DNA of 64,000 nt from Lactobacillus sp. MRS-253-APC-2B (GCF_012843675.1 NZ_JABAFO010000002.1:153504-217503), one strand, 5' to 3'. Numbered from the stretch's first letter, positions 1-7,360 are shown. Translations and numbers: made by a program. Notes: generated from the letters alone by a model not told the origin.

Positions 1-856
1 GGTCATCAGGCTGCTTGCCCAAACTATAAAGGCGATAAATTCTGACTGCTTCATCTGGTAGAAGAATGGTACGGTTGCTGCTTTGAGTTTTGGGCGTGCT
101 GCTAATTGTAAACTCGCTTTTTTGCCTTTTGGAATATTCAAGAGTGCAGTCAATTTTGACAAACCACTTGCCATCCTCTTGAAAAATTTTCTTGGCTTGT
201 AAGGCGAGAACCTCACCGATCCGCATACCCGTAAGATATTGCCACAACAAGACATCAGCGTACATTGGATTGACGGATCTAACAGCTTCTAGGACCTGTT
301 TAACCTCTTCATCATCAAGGTACTTGTCTTCAATGCTTTTCGCTGAGTTATTGCGTTTCCAATTGATCTCAAGCTGACCAATTGGGGCTGCGATATAGTC
401 ATGCCGGTACGCATAGCGCATTATCTGATTGATTTTGGACTTGATCGCGCCAACGTAAGCATTGTTATATCCGCGCTGATAGATCATGGCTTCTAGCGTG
501 TTGGTCAGATATTTATTGGTGATTTTAGAAACTAAGATATCAGAATTAAAGTTTTTTAAAACACAAGCTTTGAAAACTTTCCAAGATGCAAAAGTTGAAG
601 GCTTAACCGTACGTTTGTAGTATTGATCAAATTCTTCAATCAGCTCACCGAATGTAACACCTTCTTTGATCTGACCGTCTGCAAGATGACGAAGCTTCTC
701 TTCAATTCGCTTGTTTAGGGTCTGCTGCGCCAGCTTGCGCGTAGTATTGGTTTCTTTGTCCATTGTAATTGATACGCGCGTGTACTTGAGCGTCAGAGGG
801 TTTTTGAATTGTTCGACAAACTTTACTTTGCCGGTTTTTGTGGGTTCAGTCCACAT
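1..856 (-). CDS. int: Tyrosine-type site-specific integrase, C-terminus beyond the window
   Basis: The minus strand is open from the ATG at 856 to base 1, so at least 285 residues are visible and the gene runs off the left edge. It should catalyse integration and excision of the element to its right. A SAM-like core-binding domain covers about residues 65-150. The catalytic domain starts near 180 and contains YLTGMRIGEVLAL, whose Arg is the first catalytic residue of tyrosine recombinases. The His-x-x-Arg and Tyr motifs lie outside the window. The start is supported by an AGAAGGA ribosome site about seven bases upstream. The excisionase-like gene is divergent, a usual arrangement in integrative elements. 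Because the stop is not seen, completeness cannot be judged. Confidence 0.9.
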   Translation of the reverse strand, partial: MWTEPTKTGKVKFVEQFKNPLTLKYTRVSITMDKETNTTRKLAQQTLNKRIEEKLRHLADGQIKEGVTFGELIEEFDQYYKRTVKPSTFASWKVFKACVLKNFNSDILVSKITNKYLTNTLEAMIYQRGYNNAYVGAIKSKINQIMRYAYRHDYIAAPIGQLEINWKRNNSAKSIEDKYLDDEEVKQVLEAVRSVNPMYADVLLWQYLTGMRIGEVLALQAKKIFQEDGKWFVKIDCTLEYSKRQKSEFTISSTPKTQSSNRTILLPDEAVRIYRLYSLGKQPDD

Positions 857-959
857 GATTGATCCTTCTTTCTATGAATTTACGGCTGCCGGGCACGCGC
901 ATAGCTAAAGGATCAATCAAAATTCTATTGATTTAATTCAATGATACTACTTTTGCCGC

Positions 960-987
960 AACCTCGTTCCAAGGTTGGAACGAGGTT
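960..987. promoter_or_regulatory. Perfect palindrome between integrase and excisionase genes
   Basis: Two 13-base arms (AACCTCGTTCCAA and its complement) surround two bases. There is no T-run on either side, so it is more likely a protein-binding site than a terminator. A second smaller hairpin (GGCGA/TCGCC) follows at about 1002-1018. Its place in the divergent int/xis gap suggests an operator or excisionase site; this is inference. Confidence 0.5.
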
Positions 988-1065
988 AAACAAAAAGAAC
1001 GTGGCGAAACTTGTCGCCCATCAATTTTTATTTAAATTAAATAAAAAAGAAAGGAGATGTGAGAT

Positions 1066-1251
1066 ATGGAGCAAGAATATTTTAGCCTGACTGATGCTGC
1101 TAAGTACCTTGGATATGGCTCAAAGCACGTCGTATATGACTTGATCAAAGCGGGAATGCCAGTCATCAAGGTTGGTAAAACAATGAGGGTTAGCAAAACA
1201 GCTATTGATAGCTTTATGAAAGCTCATGAAGTTGTTACTGACGAAAAGTAA
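1066..1251 (+). CDS. xis: Small MerR-like helix-turn-helix protein, probable excisionase
   Basis: This 61-residue protein begins with a segment (about residues 6-50) that matches the winged helix-turn-helix pattern of the HTH_17/excisionase family: a phrase like FSLTDAAKYLGYG, then an IKAGMPVIKVGK wing and a final helix. Such proteins bend DNA at attachment sites and steer the integrase toward excision; some act as regulators of replication genes. The start is preceded by AAAGGAGATGTGAGAT, a good ribosome site. It lies divergent to the integrase and upstream of the replication gene. A simple transcriptional regulator is the alternative. Confidence 0.75.
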   Translation: MEQEYFSLTDAAKYLGYGSKHVVYDLIKAGMPVIKVGKTMRVSKTAIDSFMKAHEVVTDEK

Positions 1252-1256
1252 GCAAG

Positions 1257-1312
1257 AAGGCAATAAAAAAGCCGAGTTACGCAAGCACTCGACCAGACAC
1301 ATTTATTGCCTT
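1257..1312. repeat. 11-base inverted repeat between xis and the replication gene
   Basis: AAGGCAATAAA at 1257-1267 pairs with TTTATTGCCTT at 1302-1312, leaving a 34-base loop. There is no T-run after it, so it is not a standard terminator. It could be a processing site or an RNA structure in the leader of the replication gene. Confidence 0.4.
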
Positions 1313-1344
1313 CATTTTACAAGAAAATGGAGGAAAAAACAACA

Positions 1345-2799
1345 ATGGAGAAAAAGAAGAATAATAAAGTAATTGTTATTAACAATTGGCTGTACACCAA
1401 AGACGAGGACGGCAAGATCAAGGTTAAATTACTTAATTTAGCTAATTATTTGATGAACAAATATCATTTTACTTTTAATCTCTTCGACCCCCACGGCTTC
1501 TGGTGGGAGCCAAATAAAAAGCAATGGCATACACACGCTGATCGTCATTTGAAAAAAATTATTCCGGAAGTACTTGAAAGTGAAATTGGTATTATGTCGG
1601 GTAGCGTGGTTTCAGCGATCGTGTCGAATATCACCACGAGCAAGGGTGTTGATGAAAGCTTAACAGATAAATTTGCTCTCGAAAGCAGAAATAGACACCT
1701 GGTCGTTTTTAAAAACGGAACATACGATTTGGATAAGGATAAAATATTGCCCAACAAGTATGACAATTATATTCTGCAGAATCACGAATATGACCTGGGT
1801 GAAATTTCTGAAGAAGAGACAGTATGGGATCGGTGGCTTAAAGAATCAATTGTTGATCCCAATGCTAAGCGCGATGATCAAGGACTTTTGAGAAGCGAAG
1901 GGGATCAAAAAGCTGTAGAAGTATTTAAAGCATATATCGGTTGGGCCATGGCCGGAAGCTACAAGGAATTCCAACATTTTTTGCTGATTTATGGAAATGG
2001 CGGTGAAGGTAAGTCAACCATGCTTAATATGGTTGAGAATTTATTCGGGCAAGGCAATGTAGCGAATGTTGACTTAGGCGCTTTAGGAGACAGCGATAAG
2101 GCACGTTTTAACTTAGCGAAGCTCAACCGAAAAGAGTTGAACTACTCAGATGATATAGGTAACGGTTTTATAAAAGAAACTAATATTTTAAAGCGGCTGA
2201 CCGGCGGTAATCGTATGACAGCCGAATATAAAGGTAAGGATCCGTTCGAATTTACAAATGAAGCCAAGCTGATCTTTACATGCAACAATCTGCCTTCATT
2301 CAGTGATACTTCACACGGAATGGAGCGACGGCCAATTATCATTGAATGGCGTCGTATCAAGGGCTTCAAAGAAAAATACTCAATGGATCAATTCGAGCGC
2401 GATAAGCCAGCATTCGTGCGTGAATGCTTGGTTGCTTACAAATCTGCGTTGCAAAACGCCAAGAATATGGTAGAGCCAAGACTGCCAATGACTGAATTCA
2501 TGGAGCAGCGGGCCAAGGAATGGATCCAGGCAAACGACGTAATTGGCAACTGGCTTGCTGAAAACTGTGAACTTGGCGAAGATCAAAAAGTATATCGTGA
2601 GCAAACGGCGATGCTATACAACAACTATGTTCGTTACTGTAAAGATAGCGGCGTGCAGCACCTTGGTATAACAAAATTCAACGTTGAAATGAAAAACCGA
2701 GGTATTGAACCGAATAAGAACGTTCGTATCAACGGCAAGCAGCACAAATGTTATGTTGGCGTTCGTCGAATTGAAAAATATGGATCCGATCTATATTGA
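1345..2799 (+). CDS. Phage/plasmid-type primase-helicase replication protein
   Basis: The protein of 484 residues belongs to the D5/P4-type family of phage and plasmid helicases used by integrative elements to replicate after excision. A D5 N-terminal-like region (about residues 60-200) is followed by a superfamily 3 helicase core with the Walker A motif GNGGEGKST near residue 216 and a Walker B-like YSDDIG near 262. FTCNNLP follows near 310, as in the sensor motif of this family. A TTG start 39 bases upstream is possible, but GGAGG at 1329-1333 is well spaced only for the ATG at 1345. No separate primase domain is evident, so activity may be helicase or initiator only. The iteron array directly downstream may be its origin. 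Confidence 0.85.
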   Translation: MEKKKNNKVIVINNWLYTKDEDGKIKVKLLNLANYLMNKYHFTFNLFDPHGFWWEPNKKQWHTHADRHLKKIIPEVLESEIGIMSGSVVSAIVSNITTSKGVDESLTDKFALESRNRHLVVFKNGTYDLDKDKILPNKYDNYILQNHEYDLGEISEEETVWDRWLKESIVDPNAKRDDQGLLRSEGDQKAVEVFKAYIGWAMAGSYKEFQHFLLIYGNGGEGKSTMLNMVENLFGQGNVANVDLGALGDSDKARFNLAKLNRKELNYSDDIGNGFIKETNILKRLTGGNRMTAEYKGKDPFEFTNEAKLIFTCNNLPSFSDTSHGMERRPIIIEWRRIKGFKEKYSMDQFERDKPAFVRECLVAYKSALQNAKNMVEPRLPMTEFMEQRAKEWIQANDVIGNWLAENCELGEDQKVYREQTAMLYNNYVRYCKDSGVQHLGITKFNVEMKNRGIEPNKNVRINGKQHKCYVGVRRIEKYGSDLY

Positions 2800-2806
2800 A
2801 TTGAGT

Positions 2807-3289
2807 GTTACCAATTGTTACCAATTACTTTTGCTGTTACTAATCATTTTCACTGTTACCAATATCATTTGAGTTGGTAACAATGGCTATAAACGTTGAT
2901 ATGACGGCATTCATGAACGTTTTTGCTATTAACACAATCAGCACTTTTCACGCCACGGCACAACAACTGAACGAATCGGTAACTTGGTAACAATAGCTAT
3001 AAACGTTGATATGACGGCATTTATCTGTTACCAATAATCGGTAACTGTTACCAATTGTTTTTTAGCGCTAGGACTAAAAGGTAACAGCTACCAATTAAAA
3101 GTAACAAATTTAGTCCTACAAACGTTGATATGACGGCATTTCGTTTCGCTGTTACCAAGTTACCAATTTCTAGAGTTTCTCCGCGCTACAAAAGCATAAT
3201 TCATTTTGATCATCAACAAACGTTGATATGACGGCATTCTTGGTTTGCTGAATTTTCTTTCAGTGCTTCGCCTGAAATCAATTGGTAAC
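2807..3289. repeat. Array of GTTACC/GGTAAC elements, possible replication origin
   Basis: At least a dozen copies of GTTACC or its complement, often as GTTACCAAT, occur in both orientations across about 480 non-coding bases. They begin just after the replication gene and are interleaved with the 21-base iterons. Several lie as close inverted pairs, for example near 3025-3050 and 3150-3165. A 9-base inverted repeat AGGACTAAA/TTTAGTCCT (3070-3117) frames one group. Dense short repeats next to a replication gene are typical of iteron origins. Confidence 0.7.
2891..3238 (+). repeat. Four 21-base direct repeats (iterons)
   Basis: Identical copies of AAACGTTGATATGACGGCAT, each followed by T, lie at 2891-2911, 3001-3021, 3120-3140 and 3218-3238, all on the same strand with spacings of 110, 119 and 98 bases. 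The first two share an upstream CAATRGCTAT. Exact conservation over 21 bases with diverged spacers suggests selected binding sites, most simply for the replication protein encoded just upstream. They are not a CRISPR array: the spacing is long and unequal and there are no cas genes. Confidence 0.85.
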
Positions 3290-3397
3290 ACCAAAAATTA
3301 AAACCACCAAGATGATGATTATGGCTATACGTCAAGACGGGTTCCAGACGTCAACCAGGCGATTAAATTTAAAAAAATCCGTAAAAAGCGGTGAGGC

Positions 3398-3550
3398 GGT
3401 GAGGTTTTCGCCAAAACCCATGGGAGAGTAAGCGCTAGGTACATTACCGGCGCGGTGAGGTTTGGTGAGGTAGTGTATTGTTTTGGTGAGGGTTTTCGCC
3501 AAAACCCTTGGGAGAGTAAGTGTTAGGCACATTACTGGAGCGGTGAGGTT
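3398..3550 (+). repeat. Two imperfect ~65-base tandem units with GGTGAGG boxes
   Basis: A unit starting GGTGAGGTTTTCGCCAAAAC and ending near CGGTGAGG is present at about 3398-3460 and again at about 3485-3550, offset by about 87 bases. Within it TTTTCGCCAAAAC and GGGAGAGTAAG are almost unchanged, while other positions differ by single bases. GGTGAGG also occurs singly between and around the units. This lies between the iteron array and the oriT-like site and has no convincing reading frame. It may be part of the origin or a binding region for mobilization proteins. Confidence 0.65.
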
Positions 3551-3684
3551 GAACATAAAACCTCACCGAATCTTATTGAACATTACCGAACCTCACCGCA
3601 TTACCATATTTATCTAGAATTTTTTCAAATATTTACCTACCAAGAGATATTTGGTTACCTTCTGCTATAAAAATAGCGTCTGAT

Positions 3685-3755
3685 CCGGCGTGATCGCCGG
3701 AATACCCCTCAATGAGACCGGTGTTGCGTGTGCAAACCTAACCTCATTGAGGGGT
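3685..3755 (+). other. oriT: Candidate origin of transfer (oriT)
   Basis: A perfect 6-base hairpin (CCGGCG-TGAT-CGCCGG, 3685-3700) is followed at once by a perfect 13-base inverted repeat: ACCCCTCAATGAG at 3704-3716 and its complement at 3743-3755, with 26 bases between. It sits just upstream of the first mobilization-operon gene, where oriT is usually found for MOB_P elements. No T-run follows, so a terminator is unlikely. The nick site cannot be placed from sequence alone. Confidence 0.5.
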
Positions 3756-3776
3756 GAAAGAGAGAGGAGCAAAAAA

Positions 3777-4346
3777 ATGTATCGTGAAATCATAATCAAA
3801 GATGAAAAAGGCAATATTAAGAGGCATACGTATGAACATCTTCTCACGGAAAAGCAATGGCTGAAGAAGCAGCGGCAGTTGCGAAAGAACGCGACGGGAG
3901 AGTTAATAAGTTGGTCTAACCATTATGGCGGCGGTCAGGCCTTATATTTTGAAGAAGCCGAAACAAAAGTAATGAGTAAGACAGAGCGCATGCGACGCGA
4001 GAAAGCTAAGAAAAAGGCAAAACTGGAGGAAGAGAAAAAACGACAGCTGGAGCTTGAGTATGAGAATGCAAGGACCTCATATCAATGGCTGCATGATTGT
4101 CACCGTAAGATTATTAATTCTGATAACGGCTTTCATGTTGAAAAATACCGTTATGACAATGACAACAGCGCAGATGATCCATTCTATTTGGCCGAAATGC
4201 CATACTTCTATTATTTGGAGCGCGATACAAAACCCGTAGATGAAGCTGAGTATGAACGCCTGAAGCAGCTTTATATCAAAAAATATGGGGGCTGGGAGCA
4301 TATTGATTTAGACAATACCAAATATAATGGGAAGCCATGGTATTAA
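3777..4346 (+). CDS. Uncharacterised Lys/Glu-rich protein heading the mobilization operon
   Basis: I do not recognise this 189-residue protein. The start at 3777 is chosen because AGAGAGGAG lies just upstream; a longer reading frame from 3690 would run through the oriT-like repeat. The N-terminal 60 residues are basic. Residues about 68-105 are a Lys/Glu/Arg-rich stretch likely to form a coiled coil. The C-terminal third is acidic and aromatic, with FYLAEMPYFYYLERD. There is no signal peptide or membrane segment. The stop lies 14 bases before the mobC start, so the two are probably co-transcribed and an accessory role in transfer or replication is possible. Confidence 0.7.
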   Translation: MYREIIIKDEKGNIKRHTYEHLLTEKQWLKKQRQLRKNATGELISWSNHYGGGQALYFEEAETKVMSKTERMRREKAKKKAKLEEEKKRQLELEYENARTSYQWLHDCHRKIINSDNGFHVEKYRYDNDNSADDPFYLAEMPYFYYLERDTKPVDEAEYERLKQLYIKKYGGWEHIDLDNTKYNGKPWY

Positions 4347-4360
4347 GAGGAGGCAGGAAG

Positions 4361-4693
4361 ATGCCAAGAACTGATAATCATCAGGTTAATATTAGGGTTA
4401 ACGAGGCCGAGTATGCTAAAATCCAGGCTTCGGCACGCATTATGGGCTTGTCTGTGCCTAAGTATTGTAAGCACTTAGTAATGCGCTCAAAATTGAAAGA
4501 ACCGAAGCTGGCGGACGACGAATACCATAAGATAATCGTTGATCTATCCCGTATAGGCAACAATATCAACCAGATTGCCAGGCGTCTGAATCAGTCCAAA
4601 AGCGAAGTCGCAGAGGAGGAATGGATTGCTGTTAAAGACCAGTTGGAAGCACTAGATAAGGAGGTGGCTCATGTTTGGCTACGATTAAGATGA
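4361..4693 (+). CDS. mobC: MobC-like relaxosome accessory protein
   Basis: The 110-residue protein has an N-terminal ribbon-helix-helix-like segment (VNIRVNEAEYAKIQASAR) and the motif IGNNINQIARRLNQ near residue 72, characteristic of MobC-family mobilization proteins. These bind oriT and help the relaxase open the DNA. The start at 4361 follows an AGGAGG site; an upstream in-frame ATG at 4337 overlaps that site and the previous gene. The 3' end overlaps the relaxase start by 19 bases, indicating translational coupling. Confidence 0.85.
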   Translation: MPRTDNHQVNIRVNEAEYAKIQASARIMGLSVPKYCKHLVMRSKLKEPKLADDEYHKIIVDLSRIGNNINQIARRLNQSKSEVAEEEWIAVKDQLEALDKEVAHVWLRLR

Positions 4694-6252
4694 ACCGAGC
4701 TAAGAGTGCAGCAGCAGCCATCAGCTATGCTTTAGGGTCTAATCGAATGAAACAGGAGACTAAAGACTGGTTGATTAAGCATGGCTGCCCGCCTGGAGCA
4801 TTGAAAAACAATGATCGGGCGGTTGTCAGAAGCGGTATTAACATCAGTCCAACCTATGCGAATGCTGAAATGAAGGCAGTGAGACAGCATGCTAATGGCG
4901 ATACGGTAAAAAATCAAGCGGTCAGAATCATACAATCATTCTCGGCTGATGACCTGGACATCACAAGCCCTGAGAATTGGCAAATATGCAATGATATTGG
5001 TTATGAATTTGCCAGGCGGGCTTTCGGCGGGCTTGATGATGAAAACCAAGACGGCTATTATCCTCCTTATCAAATTGCTGTATATACACATGTTGACGGA
5101 AAAGGCCATAAGCTGCACAACCATATCATTGTAAATAAAACCAATCTTCATGATAGCAAGCAGTGGACGGTTGACAACCTGGATCAAGAGTGGCGTAGCT
5201 TTCGTGAGATCAATGATGCTGTCTGTCGTGAATATGGCCTTAAGATTACTCAGGAACGTTCCAAAAAAGTTAAAAAGACGATTAGCGAGCGCGAATTGGA
5301 GCTAAAGGGCCAATACGTGTGGAAGAATGACCTTAGGACTAGAATTGATGAAGCGCTGGCTGAGATCAGGAAGAAGAACATCAATCTAGAAGATGCCCTG
5401 AAAGCAAGAGGCGTTGACGTGAGACGACGCGGGCAGAATGGAATAAGCTATGCCTTCATTGACGAAGAGGGTAAAAAGCGGATCAGCCGTGGGAAGCGCC
5501 TGGGCACGAATTACGAGAGGGAGAGTGTAGATGGATATGAACAAGAAATCAAACAGCAACGAGAACAACAAGAGCGAGCAAGAGAAGCTGCTAGATCAGT
5601 TCGTCTTGACGTTAGACGATCAACAATTGATGCAGTTCAAAACCATCAGCAGCAATTGGAACAGAGCGTTGGAGATGCAGGAGAAAGAGTTGAGCGAGTT
5701 GGAGCTAGAAAACAAGCGGTTATTGAGCTTGTTAGAAGCATTCAACAAGCAGTTGACCGATCAATTGCCTTAATGAAGCATCTGAGAGCCGATTTTGAAC
5801 GTCGAAAAGCTGAAATGAAACGCTTTCAAAATAAAATAAGACAATTTGACGTTAAAAGCTATAAGGATCTGGAACAACAAATGTGTTTGGTTGCTAAGGT
5901 GGCTGAGCAATCGAAAAAGACTGCTGCGCCTAAAGCAATCGTGGCTGTAACGCTGAGGGACGAGTTGCCGGAGAACAGTAGCAATCCGCTAATAGCTGCT
6001 ACGGCCGATATGACGCAGTACCTGGTCATGATTGATCAAGGCGTATGGTCAGGAAGGCAGTTTGAATTTTCAGGTAGAGAGAAAGAGGCCCTGGAGAAAG
6101 CAACGCCGGAGCAGTTGAAGAAAATCAACGGTATTGCCAAACGACAGGCTAAAAGGCTATCTGGCATTGTTGATGAGGCTGTTGAGAGACAGAAAAAGAA
6201 TGCTGAACGGCTTAGAGCTGTTAGAAATCGAGGAAAGAGGTACAGAAGATGA
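4675..6252 (+). CDS. mobA: MOB_P-type relaxase
   Basis: At 525 residues this is a conjugative relaxase that would nick oriT and stay bound to the 5' end for transfer. The N-terminus MATIKMNRAKSAAAAISYAL is typical of the Relaxase (PF03432) family and contains the probable nicking Tyr. Near residues 140-160 lies HVDGKGHKLHNHIIVNKTN, the three-His metal motif. The C-terminal half is Gln/Arg/Glu-rich and helical. Translation starts at TTG 4675, with AAGGAGGT about ten bases upstream. No type IV coupling protein or secretion gene is visible, so the element would rely on a helper conjugation system. A small gene is embedded at 5531-5773. Confidence 0.93.
   Translation: MATIKMNRAKSAAAAISYALGSNRMKQETKDWLIKHGCPPGALKNNDRAVVRSGINISPTYANAEMKAVRQHANGDTVKNQAVRIIQSFSADDLDITSPENWQICNDIGYEFARRAFGGLDDENQDGYYPPYQIAVYTHVDGKGHKLHNHIIVNKTNLHDSKQWTVDNLDQEWRSFREINDAVCREYGLKITQERSKKVKKTISERELELKGQYVWKNDLRTRIDEALAEIRKKNINLEDALKARGVDVRRRGQNGISYAFIDEEGKKRISRGKRLGTNYERESVDGYEQEIKQQREQQERAREAARSVRLDVRRSTIDAVQNHQQQLEQSVGDAGERVERVGARKQAVIELVRSIQQAVDRSIALMKHLRADFERRKAEMKRFQNKIRQFDVKSYKDLEQQMCLVAKVAEQSKKTAAPKAIVAVTLRDELPENSSNPLIAATADMTQYLVMIDQGVWSGRQFEFSGREKEALEKATPEQLKKINGIAKRQAKRLSGIVDEAVERQKKNAERLRAVRNRGKRYRR
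5531..5773 (+). CDS. MbeD/MobB-like small mobilization protein embedded in the relaxase gene
   Basis: This 80-residue frame lies wholly inside the relaxase gene in the +1 frame. It has a GAGGGAGAG ribosome site before ATGGATATG. The product begins Lys/Asn/Glu-rich and then forms a long amphipathic helix (about residues 18-75) with the pattern KLLDQFVLTLDDQQLMQF, then a Trp-containing segment and ELELENKRLLSLLEAF. This resembles the MbeD/MobD family of ColE1-type plasmids. In ColE1 (mbeB, mbeD) and staphylococcal pC221 (mobB) such genes are also nested in the relaxase gene. Family assignment is by pattern only. A chance frame is possible but the coiled-coil character and ribosome site argue against it. 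Confidence 0.6.
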   Translation: MDMNKKSNSNENNKSEQEKLLDQFVLTLDDQQLMQFKTISSNWNRALEMQEKELSELELENKRLLSLLEAFNKQLTDQLP

Positions 6253-6548
6253 CATCCAGATATGATATTGCGGCGATCAAAAAGCAACTAGCAGCCGCGG
6301 AAAAGCATGACAAGGAAATTTATGGCGAAAAAGTCCGCAAGATGCTGTTGGAAAAGACAAATTTAGACAGCTTAAAGGACGTATTGCATGACTATGATAT
6401 TATTGTTCTACCAAAAAAGAAAAATGACGTACCAGAAAAAACAGAGAAGCCCCATTTGAAGTCTAAAAATATTCCATCTGTTGATGAATGGAATAATAGG
6501 AAAGATATTTCAGAAACAGATTTTGGAACGGAGGAAAAACTTTTCTAA
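6249..6548 (+). CDS. Small uncharacterised protein coupled to the relaxase
   Basis: The 99-residue protein starts at an ATGA junction overlapping the relaxase stop, with GAGGTACAG upstream, so it is probably translationally coupled. It is highly charged. The first 60 residues look helical (IAAIKKQLAAAEKHDKEI) and the C-terminal third is polar and probably disordered. No family is recognised. Small proteins in this place in mobilization operons are common, but their roles are mostly unknown. Confidence 0.7.
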   Translation: MTSRYDIAAIKKQLAAAEKHDKEIYGEKVRKMLLEKTNLDSLKDVLHDYDIIVLPKKKNDVPEKTEKPHLKSKNIPSVDEWNNRKDISETDFGTEEKLF

Positions 6549-6618
6549 CTTTTTAAAAGTACACAATTGTAGTCATTTGTTAAAAATAGGACTTTTAATA
6601 ATTATTTTAGTCATTATG

Positions 6619-6627
6619 TGGTATACT
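6619..6627 (+). promoter_or_regulatory. Extended -10 promoter for the small secreted peptide
   Basis: TGGTATACT fits an extended -10 (TGnTATAAT-like) 26 bases before the peptide start. The -35 region is weak and AT-rich. Its presence suggests the cargo is expressed separately from the mobilization operon. Confidence 0.5.
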
Positions 6628-6652
6628 TTCAGAATTAAGGAGGTGAGTAATC

Positions 6653-6829
6653 TTGAAACTGAATAAAATGAGTAAGGCTTGCATTGTTGCCGTTATGGTT
6701 GCTGTTTTTGCAGTTGTCCCATTAGTGCAACTTAATGCTGGACAAAACGCTAACTATGTTAGTGCTTCTTCTAAAAAAGTAATGAAGCATTACTGGGGCG
6801 CAGGTTGGCAATGGTTTCATGGTATTTAG
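6653..6829 (+). CDS. Secreted aromatic-rich peptide, bacteriocin-like candidate
   Basis: A 58-codon gene starts at TTG with a perfect AAGGAGGTG site (6637-6645). The product has a basic N-terminus (MKLNKMSK), a hydrophobic core (about residues 9-27) and a likely signal-peptidase site after VSA at residue 38. Cleavage there would release about 20 residues, SSKKVMKHYWGAGWQWFHGI: cationic, with three Trp, Tyr and Phe and no Cys. There is no double-Gly leader and no YGNGV box, so it is not a pediocin-type peptide. The GtrA-like membrane gene starts three bases after its stop and could be an immunity protein. A pheromone role or membrane-anchored peptide are alternatives. The stretch is more AT-rich than the core genome. 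Confidence 0.7.
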   Translation: MKLNKMSKACIVAVMVAVFAVVPLVQLNAGQNANYVSASSKKVMKHYWGAGWQWFHGI

Positions 6830-6832
6830 ATC

Positions 6833-7318
6833 TTGTCAGTAAATAAACCTGTACTTAAGCTTATCAAGAATGAAAAGATAAAGTATTTATTCTGGGGAAT
6901 TGTAACAACAGTATTTTATTTTGTCGTCAGATTATTATTAGATACATTTGTAACACCTGTTCTTTCAGCAACAATCACTGAAATTTTGACTATTTTCTTT
7001 GCTTTTTATGTAAATAGGAGATTTGTTTTTACTAAACAAAAATCAAAATCTCTAGTTTACCAGCTAATTACATTTTTTAGCGGACGAATAGTTGTTATGT
7101 TTGCTGATATGTTAATTACCTTTTTAGCAATAGAAAAGTACTATGCTTTTTTTATCGCTGTGTTTAAATTAAATACGTTGGCTTATGCTTTGGATTCTAT
7201 TATAGGTATTAATTATTTGACAGGTTATAGATTGAATAATTTATTTTGGATATGCATAATCCAGATCTTTGCAATAGTGTTCAACTTTATAGTATCAAAA
7301 TATTTATCATTTAAATGA
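6833..7318 (+). CDS. GtrA-like four-helix membrane protein, possible immunity partner
   Basis: The 161-residue protein has four predicted membrane segments (about residues 18-40, 45-60, 77-98 and 136-158) and the motif NRRFVFT after the second, as in the GtrA/DPMS-flippase family. Members move polyprenyl-linked sugars or have unassigned functions. The gene starts with TTG three bases after the upstream peptide stop and lacks its own clear ribosome site, so it is probably coupled to the peptide. That pairing suggests protection from, or modification linked to, the peptide; this is inference from context. It is visibly AT-rich compared with the core genome. No glycosyltransferase gene is adjacent. 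Confidence 0.75.
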   Translation: MSVNKPVLKLIKNEKIKYLFWGIVTTVFYFVVRLLLDTFVTPVLSATITEILTIFFAFYVNRRFVFTKQKSKSLVYQLITFFSGRIVVMFADMLITFLAIEKYYAFFIAVFKLNTLAYALDSIIGINYLTGYRLNNLFWICIIQIFAIVFNFIVSKYLSFK

Positions 7319-7360
7319 TGACAGAACATAAGAGGCTGAGAAACAGTCTCAAAACAAAAA

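Noticed and set aside
192..908. Short plus-strand reading frames of about 60 codons
   Set aside because: They lie antisense to the integrase, which has clear family motifs; no ribosome sites or protein character support them.
2891..3238. CRISPR array
   Set aside because: Four repeats of 21 bases with spacers of about 77-98 bases that share other repeats, and no cas genes; iterons fit better.
3332..3556. Minus-strand 74-codon frame
   Set aside because: It is read through the GGTGAGG tandem units, so its sequence reflects the repeat; no ribosome site was seen.
6481..6666. Plus-strand 61-codon frame with a hydrophobic segment
   Set aside because: It overlaps the end of the preceding gene and the promoter and ribosome site of the secreted peptide; no ribosome site of its own.
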